From the NCBI GenBank assembly GCA_964517005.1, contig CAZFAJ010000019.1, positions 1 through 43,723 on the forward strand: DNA of 43,723 nucleotides, given 5' to 3'. A program made the position numbers and the translations under genes. The notes beneath the pieces are model-generated. The model was not told the DNA's origin. It worked only from the letters and a program-made list of their open reading frames with translations, and searched no databases. This document shows positions 8,477-15,157 of the stretch, piece by piece; the first letter of the stretch is position 1; every line of letters starts with the position of its first letter. This DNA comes from CAYVBJ01 sp964517005 (GTDB lineage: Bacteria; Bacteroidota; Rhodothermia; Balneolales; Balneolaceae).

Positions 8477-9994
8477 ATGAAAAAAAGGAGATTGAATTTT
8501 GATGTTATCGTCATTGGGTCCGGTATGGGTGGAATGACGGCTGCAAGTTTGTTAGCGAACGAGGGGCGAAAGGTGCTAATCCTTGAGGCGGCTCATGTGC
8601 CTGGTGGCTGCAGTTCTTCTTACAAGCGAAAAGGATATATCTTTGAAAGTGGTGCAACCACTCTGATCGGGTTTGATGAGAACCAGCCGCTGAGAGAACT
8701 TGAAAACAGGCTCAATATTGAATTACCAAAAGAACCGCTTGATCCTTCGATGGTTGTACATATGGATGATACGGAAATTGTCCGTTACAGAGAGAAGAGT
8801 AAATGGATCCGGGAAGCAGCAGATAGTTTTGGAAATTTCAATAGTCAGAAGCGATTCTGGGATCTGGCTTATGGCGTCTCGGATGTAGTTTGGAAAGTAT
8901 CTGGCCGTAATCCTTCTTTTCCGCCTGATTCACTTTCCGATTTGGTACCACTGATCAAAAATGATCCAAGGGATTTTTGGATACTTCCGTATATGATGAA
9001 ATCAGTTAAAGAAGTTGTTGCAGAACATCATCTTGATACTCCCTCTTTTTTACGATTTCTGGATGAACAGCTTATGATTTCAGCACAGGCTGCAGCATCT
9101 GAAACCCCGTTTATTTTTGGGGCTCCCGCAATAACCTATACGAGCTGTACCAATTATTACGTTCCCGGAGGCCTTATTTCAATGATAAAAAAACTTGAAG
9201 AATTTGTTACTGAAAGAGACGGAGAGCTGCACACAAAAGAAAAGGTTTTAAAAATTCATAAAAATGAGGATGAATTTTTAGTTCATACCGGTAAAAATGA
9301 AACGGAATACCGCGCACCTGTTGTAATTTCCAATATTCCAGTCTGGAATATGGAGAATATTACGGTTGGTGAAACTGCTTCTTATTTTAGAAAGAAGTCA
9401 AAGAAATATTCCTCATCCTGGGGTGCAGTTACCATGGGTGCTGTAACAGATGATAAGTATCCTGAAGATATGCCGCTTCATCATCAAATTCATATGCAAC
9501 AAAATGATCAGATTCCCGGTATAACATCACGGTCCCTGTTTGTATCTTTTTCAAAACGGGGAGATACAGTGCGGGCCCCTGCGGGTGAACGTGTCTTGAA
9601 TATTTCCACTCACACCCTCCCTGACTTTTGGTATTCACTAAATAGTGATTATGATGTGATGAAATCAAAAACAGAAAGCCGTATCATAGACGTTTTAAAA
9701 AGACAATTGCCGATATTTCGTGATGCTGAAGTAAAACTGGCTTTTTCGTCGACACCGGTAACGTGGGAAAAGTGGGTGCATCGCTTTCGCGGAAGGGTGG
9801 GAGGCATACCGCAGAGTATGGACCGCTCTCTGTTAGACTGGATGCCCAACAAAACCCCTCTGCCGGGGTTATACCTCTGCGGAGATACTGTTTTTCCGGG
9901 GCAGGGAATTCCGGGCGTCACTTTAAGTGGAATCAATGTATATTATGAGATTAACAAAAACCAAAATAAAGAAACGTTTCGTTGGGCTATATAG
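8477..9994 (+). CDS. FAD-dependent oxidoreductase, CrtI/CrtD/CRTISO-like
   Basis: A 505-aa flavoprotein. An N-terminal Rossmann dinucleotide-binding motif (GSGMGGMTAA, about residues 13-22) is followed by the LILEA strand end and the GGCSSSY segment seen in carotenoid desaturases and isomerases. The C-terminal signature LYLCGDTVFPGQGIPGVTLS is the conserved FAD-binding end of the CrtI/CrtD/CrtH (CRTISO) and retinol-saturase group. The reaction is probably desaturation or cis-trans isomerisation of a carotenoid or related polyene, but the substrate cannot be assigned. Other carotenoid genes (crtB, crtY) are not in the window. Isoprenoid synthesis is represented two genes downstream by ispG. 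The TTG start of the next gene lies inside its last codons. Confidence 0.8.
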   Translation: MKKRRLNFDVIVIGSGMGGMTAASLLANEGRKVLILEAAHVPGGCSSSYKRKGYIFESGATTLIGFDENQPLRELENRLNIELPKEPLDPSMVVHMDDTEIVRYREKSKWIREAADSFGNFNSQKRFWDLAYGVSDVVWKVSGRNPSFPPDSLSDLVPLIKNDPRDFWILPYMMKSVKEVVAEHHLDTPSFLRFLDEQLMISAQAAASETPFIFGAPAITYTSCTNYYVPGGLISMIKKLEEFVTERDGELHTKEKVLKIHKNEDEFLVHTGKNETEYRAPVVISNIPVWNMENITVGETASYFRKKSKKYSSSWGAVTMGAVTDDKYPEDMPLHHQIHMQQNDQIPGITSRSLFVSFSKRGDTVRAPAGERVLNISTHTLPDFWYSLNSDYDVMKSKTESRIIDVLKRQLPIFRDAEVKLAFSSTPVTWEKWVHRFRGRVGGIPQSMDRSLLDWMPNKTPLPGLYLCGDTVFPGQGIPGVTLSGINVYYEINKNQNKETFRWAI

Positions 9995-10611
9995 ACGATA
10001 ATTATTCACCAAATACACAGTTTTCAGTATTTCCACCGGCAGTTAAACATTTATTAATCATAAATGTTCTCTGTTTTCTGGCACTGACAACCCCGGGTAT
10101 CGGCGATTTCCTGTTCAGATTCGGAGCATTATGGCCGATTCAAAGTCAGTATTTTGAAGTGTGGCAGCTTGTCTCTTATATGTTTTTGCACGGCGGGCTG
10201 GGCCACATATTTTTTAACCTGTTTGCGCTCTGGATTTTCGGTCAGGCAATAGAAAATTATTGGGGGACGAAAAGATTCGTTACCTACTATTTCTTAACCG
10301 GAATAGGAGCAGCGCTAATACATATGTGGGTTGGCGGCGGCGGTGCCCCTACAATCGGAGCTTCCGGAGCTGTTTATGGTATTTTGCTGGCTTTCGGAAT
10401 GATGTTTCCGGATCGTTATATTATGTTACTGATTCCGCCGATCCCGATTAAGGCCAAATATTTTGTAGCCATATTCGGAGCCCTGGAGCTGATGAACGGA
10501 GTAATTGGCACTCAGACCGGAATTGCTCATTTTGCCCACCTCGGCGGAATGATTGTTGGTTTTATTTTGATAAAATCATGGGGCATGAAAAAAGAAAGTA
10601 ATTATTATTGA
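9982..10611 (+). CDS. Rhomboid family intramembrane serine protease (first)
   Basis: A 209-aa polytopic membrane protein with about six membrane segments and the rhomboid catalytic signature GASGAVYG, which puts the nucleophile at Ser128. The partner histidine is in AHFAHLGG near residue 185. Rhomboids cut membrane-anchored substrates within or near the bilayer. The start is a TTG that overlaps the end of the upstream flavoprotein gene by 13 bp. It places the usual FSVFPPAVKHLLIIN segment about 15 residues from the N-terminus, and no better ATG exists before the first membrane helix. It is followed 19 bp later by a second rhomboid gene. Confidence 0.88.
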   Translation: MGYIDDNYSPNTQFSVFPPAVKHLLIINVLCFLALTTPGIGDFLFRFGALWPIQSQYFEVWQLVSYMFLHGGLGHIFFNLFALWIFGQAIENYWGTKRFVTYYFLTGIGAALIHMWVGGGGAPTIGASGAVYGILLAFGMMFPDRYIMLLIPPIPIKAKYFVAIFGALELMNGVIGTQTGIAHFAHLGGMIVGFILIKSWGMKKESNYY

Positions 10612-10630
10612 TTGATACCGGAGAGTAACT

Positions 10631-11470
10631 ATGTATCAGGATTCTTTTGCAGGAGCGGCTAAACGGGGATTTTTAGGTCTCCCTGTCGCAATACGCACAA
10701 TTATTGCTATTAATGTGGTAGTATTTATACTCCAGGCTCTGCTGGGTCAAAATGTAAACCGTGCCCTGGTCGAATGGCTTGCATTTAATCCTGAATGGAG
10801 TGTTGCAATTACACAGCCCTGGCGATTTGTTACCTACATGTTTTTGCACGGAAGCGGGTTCCACCTTCTTTTTAATATGCTCTGGCTCTGGTGGATGGGG
10901 CGATCTGTTGAAACAAGCCTTGGCCCGCGTACATTTGTAGTTTTGTTTCTCGGTTCAGGAATCGGTGGTGCAGCCATTAATGTAATCTTCTCGTTTCTTA
11001 TGGGAAGCAGTTTGGTAATTGGTGCATCAGGAGCCGTATTTGGTATCATGGTTTCATTTGCCTATCTCTTTCCTCGTACTCCTATCATGCTGATCTTTTT
11101 CCCGCCAATTGAAGCCAGGTTTGTTGTGGCAGGCCTTATTGCACTTGATTTGCTGTTTATAGGCTCAGGTGATAACATTGCAAGAGCCGTCCATCTCGGT
11201 GGTGCCGGAATCGGTTATTTACTTATAGATGCCCACTACAAGGGAGCTGACTTGTCAGCTTATATTCGAAAAATAGAGACACTATGGCAAAAACCACCAT
11301 CCAAAAGGAAGAAAAATAAAAACATGTATTCTGTCAGTGATGTAGAGATTGTTGAAGAGACAGATCAGTCCGAACTGGATGAAATCCTGGAAAAAATTTC
11401 AAAAAAGGGGTATGATGGCCTTACAGACGAAGAAAAGAAAAAATTGTTTGATCTGAGTAAAAGAAATTAA
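10631..11470 (+). CDS. Rhomboid family intramembrane serine protease (second), with C-terminal cytosolic tail
   Basis: A 279-aa rhomboid with the catalytic GASGAVFG motif (Ser133) and the histidine in RAVHLGGAG. Six membrane segments are followed by a basic stretch (KPPSKRKKNKN, near residue 220) and an acidic helical tail ending with a DGLTDEEKKKLFDLS motif. That tail is common on Bacteroidota rhomboids. An ATG preceded by GGAG (10620-10623) is one of the few purine-rich ribosome-binding-like sites in the window. The tandem arrangement with the shorter rhomboid suggests a duplicated pair, but the sequences have diverged, so the substrates may differ. Confidence 0.9.
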   Translation: MYQDSFAGAAKRGFLGLPVAIRTIIAINVVVFILQALLGQNVNRALVEWLAFNPEWSVAITQPWRFVTYMFLHGSGFHLLFNMLWLWWMGRSVETSLGPRTFVVLFLGSGIGGAAINVIFSFLMGSSLVIGASGAVFGIMVSFAYLFPRTPIMLIFFPPIEARFVVAGLIALDLLFIGSGDNIARAVHLGGAGIGYLLIDAHYKGADLSAYIRKIETLWQKPPSKRKKNKNMYSVSDVEIVEETDQSELDEILEKISKKGYDGLTDEEKKKLFDLSKRN

Positions 11471-11480
11471 ATAAAATAAT

Positions 11481-12719
11481 ATGAACTCCATAGATCGCAG
11501 AAAGTCAATCAAAGTGATGGTAGGTGATGTTCCTGTTGGCGGGGATTCACCAATCGTGGTTCAGTCCATGACGAATACCGATACAGCAGATATTGATGAA
11601 ACTGTAGAGCAAATTGACCAGCTTCAGCAGTCGGGTTCCGAACTGGTGAGAATTACAGTGAATAACGATGCAGCCGCTAAAGCTGTGCCATATATCAAAG
11701 AGAAGCTGATTAACAGGGGAGTTACAGTTCCTGTAATCGGAGACTTTCATTACAACGGACATCTCTTATTGACCAAATATCCCGATATGGCCCGGTCCCT
11801 TGCCAAGTTCAGGATCAATCCGGGAAATACAGGAACCCGGACAAGGGACGAAAATTTTTGCACAATTGTGGAACAGGCCATCAGGTACGAGAAACCGGTT
11901 CGCATTGGTGTGAACTGGGGATCCCTGGATCAGCAGCTTCTTGCACAGAAGATGGATCAAAACAGTGAGCTGAAAGATCCAAAATCGAGTAAGGAGGTGA
12001 TGCTTGATACAATGGTGGAAAGTGCCCGGCGTTCAACAGCTCTTGCTGAAGATGTGGGTCTGCCAGCGGATAAAATTATTGTAAGCTGCAAAATGTCCGG
12101 AGTTCAGGATTTGATTCACGTTTATCAAAGAATAGCGAATGATTTACCTTATGCACTGCATCTTGGCCTTACGGAAGCAGGGATGGGTATGAAGGGAACG
12201 GTTGCAAGCTCTGTGGCTCTCGCCGTTCTGCTGCAAAATGGCATTGGGGATACGATCCGTGTGTCACTTACGCCAATGCCGGGTGGCGATCGTGCCGAGG
12301 AGGTTCGGATCAGCCAGCAGATACTGCAATCACTCGGGATCCGAAGCTTTATTCCGCAGGTTACCTCCTGCCCGGGATGCGGACGCACAAAAAGCACTTA
12401 CTTCCAGGAGCTGGCAGATCAAATACAGAACTATGTAGTGGAAATGATGCCTGTATGGAGAGAGATTTACCCCGGTGTAGAAGAAATGGATGTAGCTGTA
12501 ATGGGCTGTGTTGTGAATGGACCCGGTGAGTCCAAAAATGCAAATCTTGGAATCTCACTGCCCGGAACCTTTGAAGAACCGAAAGCACCGGTCTATGTGG
12601 ATGGAGAACACTTCAAAACACTTAAGGGCGATCACATAGGTGAAGAATTCAAAAAAATTCTTGATAATTATGTCATCCGCACCTACTCAGATAAAGAAAA
12701 AATTGAAACGACAAAATAG
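11481..12719 (+). CDS. ispG: 4-hydroxy-3-methylbut-2-enyl diphosphate synthase IspG (short form)
   Basis: A 412-aa IspG/GcpE, the penultimate enzyme of the MEP isoprenoid pathway. It reduces the cyclic diphosphate MEcPP to HMBPP using a [4Fe-4S] cluster. Seen in the sequence are the N-terminal TIM-barrel start (VVQSMTNTDTADI), the barrel substrate segments (FRINPGNTG, RIGVNWGSLD) and the C-terminal cluster motifs CPGCGRTKST and MGCVVNGPGE, which carry the cysteine ligands. The length is that of the common bacterial short form. Many Bacteroidia and plants have a long form with an inserted domain, which is absent here. It starts 10 bp after the second rhomboid gene, so co-transcription is likely. 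Confidence 0.96.
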   Translation: MNSIDRRKSIKVMVGDVPVGGDSPIVVQSMTNTDTADIDETVEQIDQLQQSGSELVRITVNNDAAAKAVPYIKEKLINRGVTVPVIGDFHYNGHLLLTKYPDMARSLAKFRINPGNTGTRTRDENFCTIVEQAIRYEKPVRIGVNWGSLDQQLLAQKMDQNSELKDPKSSKEVMLDTMVESARRSTALAEDVGLPADKIIVSCKMSGVQDLIHVYQRIANDLPYALHLGLTEAGMGMKGTVASSVALAVLLQNGIGDTIRVSLTPMPGGDRAEEVRISQQILQSLGIRSFIPQVTSCPGCGRTKSTYFQELADQIQNYVVEMMPVWREIYPGVEEMDVAVMGCVVNGPGESKNANLGISLPGTFEEPKAPVYVDGEHFKTLKGDHIGEEFKKILDNYVIRTYSDKEKIETTK

Positions 12720-12750
12720 AGGCCAGACCAAGGCACTTCCGAATCCCGGT

Positions 12751-12760
12751 TAAACGCTTA
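12751..12760. promoter_or_regulatory. Degenerate LacI-type operator-like half-palindrome
   Basis: The ten bases TAAACGCTTA differ at one position from the core of the perfect palindrome found 138 bp downstream (12889-12898). They lie just after the ispG stop and before the starch-lipoprotein gene. They may be a secondary operator for the LacI regulator encoded at 14136, or chance. Confidence 0.3.
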
Positions 12761-12887
12761 TCTGAAATCAGGTTATTTGAAATACCACACCGGAGATGGG
12801 AAAAACCTTGTCAAATCACCCCACAGGGATATAGCTGCAGATAATAAAATCTGTTGTTGAATTTGATATGCAGTTTTTGCAAATTGA

Positions 12888-12899
12888 GTAAGCGCTTAC
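12888..12899. promoter_or_regulatory. Putative LacI-family operator (GTAAGCGCTTAC)
   Basis: A perfect 12-bp palindrome with the central CG typical of LacI/GalR-family operators. It sits about 99 bp upstream of the acidic starch-binding-like lipoprotein gene, in the only long non-coding gap ahead of the alpha-glucan genes. The LacI-family regulator itself is encoded 1.2 kb downstream. The inference is that this is the control site for the locus. Binding is not shown by sequence alone. Confidence 0.55.
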
Positions 12900-12997
12900 A
12901 TTTATAATCTCAATGGCTATTTAATTTAAATCGTGAGATTGTTTATGGATGCCGGATTAACTTATTAAATCTGTAATTTAAAAATTGGTAATTAATT

Positions 12998-13990
12998 ATG
13001 TTAGTTAAAAAATATGTGCTGCTCCTTTTTTCAGTCTTTTTATCCCTTGCACTGATATCGTGCGATGATGAATTTCCATCTTCTGTTGATATTATTGACA
13101 CCGGAAATGGTGATGACGAACAGGTAGATGATGGTGATGATGAAGAAGAGGAAGAGGAAGAAGAGGCTGCAGAGAGCCAGGTTTATGAAATCGTATTCTC
13201 TATTGAAGGAAGTGATGATGCTACCTTCAGTTTTAAAGCTGATATGACAGATGCAACATTTATTGATGAATCAACAGATGAAGAAATAGCTTTTGATCCT
13301 GAAATTCACAATATTTTTATTGCAGGCTCGATGATCGACTGGCCTCAGCCTGGTTCAAATGAGGACTTTCAATTGACACAACCAGAAGAAGGCCAGGAAT
13401 TAACCCCTGCTGCTGCGATAACTGCTGAAGATCATGATTACAAATACTTTATTGTTATTGATGAGGCAACATGGGATCTCGGTGAATGGCCGGGTGATCC
13501 GAACCGCAGTGTAACAGTCGAAGAGAATGGAGAAACGGTGGATGAATTTGGAGTCCAGCCATCAGATGATGGTGATGATGAAGAAGAGGCTGCAGAGAGC
13601 CAGATTTATGAAATCGTATTTTCAATAGAAGGAAGTGATGATGCTACCTTTGCATTCCGGGCTGATATGACGGATGCGACATTCACAGATCCGGAAACGG
13701 AAGAGGAAGTAGCTTTTGATCCGGAGATTCACAATGTCTTTATTGCAGGCTCGATGATCGACTGGCCTCAGCCCGGTACAAATGAAGACTTTAAATTGAC
13801 ACAAGCTGAAGAAGGCCAGGAAGCCGCTTCTGTTGCTGCAATAACTGCAGAAGATCATGAATACAAATATTTTATTGTTATTGATGAACCGTCATGGGAT
13901 CTGGGCGAATGGACTGGTGATCCAAACCGCAGTGTAACAGTCGAAGAGAATGGAGAAACGGTGGATGATTTTGGAGTCCAGCCATCCTAA
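12998..13990 (+). CDS. Acidic lipoprotein with two tandem starch-binding-like domains
   Basis: A 330-aa lipoprotein. The signal peptide ends in a lipobox at LALISC (Cys about residue 22), followed by a linker of Asp, Glu and Gly (about 30-57). Two almost identical 141-residue repeats follow (about 57-197 and 198-330). Each repeat contains a FIAGSMIDWPQPG strand-turn, a YKYFIVIDE strand and a WDLGEW-GDPNRSVTV ending. This strand order and the W/YKY/DPNRSV residues resemble the CBM20/CBM48 starch-binding fold. With the neighbouring amylases it is probably a surface alpha-glucan binder, an analogue of SusE/SusF. I do not recognise an exact family. A LacI-operator-like palindrome lies upstream and a hairpin downstream. 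Confidence 0.75.
   Translation: MLVKKYVLLLFSVFLSLALISCDDEFPSSVDIIDTGNGDDEQVDDGDDEEEEEEEEAAESQVYEIVFSIEGSDDATFSFKADMTDATFIDESTDEEIAFDPEIHNIFIAGSMIDWPQPGSNEDFQLTQPEEGQELTPAAAITAEDHDYKYFIVIDEATWDLGEWPGDPNRSVTVEENGETVDEFGVQPSDDGDDEEEAAESQIYEIVFSIEGSDDATFAFRADMTDATFTDPETEEEVAFDPEIHNVFIAGSMIDWPQPGTNEDFKLTQAEEGQEAASVAAITAEDHEYKYFIVIDEPSWDLGEWTGDPNRSVTVEENGETVDDFGVQPS
13166..13990 (+). repeat. In-gene tandem duplication, 423-bp period
   Basis: The segment from GCTGCAGAGAGCCAG at 13166 recurs at 13589, exactly 423 bp (141 codons) later, and the match continues to the end of the gene. The last roughly 70 bases of the two units are almost identical even at synonymous positions. This indicates a recent duplication or ongoing gene conversion between the two starch-binding-like domains. 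Confidence 0.9.
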
Positions 13991-14053
13991 GGAGTTTTTC
14001 CATTCGTTTATTAATTTACAATTAAGAAGTTTCATTGAACTATTGATCAATAA

Positions 14054-14078
14054 GTGGGAGGCGTTTGAAGCTTCCCAC
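14054..14078 (+). terminator. Hairpin after the starch-binding lipoprotein gene
   Basis: An inverted repeat GTGGGAGGC / GCTTCCCAC can form a 9-bp stem with one G-U pair and a 7-base loop. It lies 63 bp after the lipoprotein stop and 57 bp before the LacI gene. There is no following T-run, so it is either a weak or factor-assisted terminator or an mRNA-stabilising hairpin that separates the abundant lipoprotein message from the downstream genes. Confidence 0.4.
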
Positions 14079-14135
14079 GATTGATCTCCTTTGAAACATT
14101 TTGTTAAATATGTCCATACCTAATCTATATCTATC

Positions 14136-15155
14136 TTGGCAAAAACAATTTATGATATTGCCGAAGCTGCCGGTGTCAGTATAGCCACCGTTTCAAGATC
14201 ATTCAGCAATTCAAAAGGTGTAACTGAAAAAACACGACAAAGAGTTCTTAAAATTGCCGACGAGCTCGGTTATCATCCGCAGGGATTTGCACAAAGTCTC
14301 GCGAAAAAAAAGAGAAATGCCCTTACAGTGGTTGTACCGGTAATTTCCAACTACTTCTTCATGGAAGTACTTGCCGGAATTCAGGATCAGCTGAAAAATC
14401 TTGATTTTGAATTGAATATCGTAAATGTAAAATCAGATGAAGATTTGCTTACTCAAATTAAATTTCATCTGAGCCGCCGCTGGTCAGAAGGGTATATATT
14501 TATATCAATTCATTTCACTGAAAATGAGTGGAAATCCCTTAAAAAATTTGGGGTTCCTATCGTTATTATTGATGATTACTATCACAATTTTGATTCTGTC
14601 AGTATTGATAATGAAAAGGGCGCGTACCTGGCTACTAAATATTTGATCGAAAAAGGATATAAAGATATTGCAATGTTATCCGCTGACCCCGAATCAAGGC
14701 CGATAGTTCTGAGAAGAAATGGATATCGCAGAGCTCTTAAAGATAGTGGTCTTGAATTTAGAGAAGAGAGAATCATTGAAAGCTGCATTAATGAAAGGGA
14801 TGGTTTTACAGAAACAGCCGGATATGAAGCAATGAAGAAAATACTGCAATTAAAACCGCTGCCTGAAGCCTGTTTTTCTTCTTCGGATATCCAGTCCGTC
14901 GGGGCATTGAAAGCAATGAGGGATATGGGAATCAAAATCCCATTGATCAGTTATGACAATCTTACAATCTCTGAATTTTTAGACATTTCAACAATCGCAC
15001 AACCGATGTATAAAATGGGCCGGGAGGCCGTCAGGAAACTGATTGAAAGATTGGAGAATGAAAAAAAACCTGTCTCACACACCATATACTCTCCGGACCT
15101 GATTATCAGAAAATCTTCCGAAATAAATTTAAAAAAGTTAAAACAAACGGTATAA
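14136..15155 (+). CDS. LacI-family transcriptional regulator
   Basis: A 339-aa repressor or activator. It has an N-terminal LacI helix-turn-helix (TIYDIAEAAGVSIATVSRSF, residues 4-23) with hinge helix, and a C-terminal periplasmic-binding-protein-like sugar-sensing domain (about 60-330). The TTG at 14136 gives the canonical start MAKTIYDIAEAAGVS, and no ATG lies at an acceptable position. Two base pairs separate it from the secreted amylase gene, so it is probably in the same operon. The likely ligand is a maltose/maltodextrin-type sugar and the likely operators are the palindrome at 12888-12899 and its relative at 12751. This is inferred from context. Confidence 0.92.
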   Translation: MAKTIYDIAEAAGVSIATVSRSFSNSKGVTEKTRQRVLKIADELGYHPQGFAQSLAKKKRNALTVVVPVISNYFFMEVLAGIQDQLKNLDFELNIVNVKSDEDLLTQIKFHLSRRWSEGYIFISIHFTENEWKSLKKFGVPIVIIDDYYHNFDSVSIDNEKGAYLATKYLIEKGYKDIAMLSADPESRPIVLRRNGYRRALKDSGLEFREERIIESCINERDGFTETAGYEAMKKILQLKPLPEACFSSSDIQSVGALKAMRDMGIKIPLISYDNLTISEFLDISTIAQPMYKMGREAVRKLIERLENEKKPVSHTIYSPDLIIRKSSEINLKKLKQTV

Positions 15156-15157
15156 TA

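Noticed and set aside
12906..12940. Inverted repeat AATCTCA / TGAGATT upstream of the starch-binding lipoprotein
   Set aside because: Arms of only 7 bp with a 21-bp AT-rich spacer are likely to occur by chance. The nearby 12-bp palindrome is a better operator candidate.
13136..13168. GA-rich simple repeat that could be a phase-variable microsatellite
   Set aside because: The units are mixed GAA/GAG/GAT codons encoding an acidic linker in frame. It is not a uniform homopolymer or short tandem tract likely to slip.
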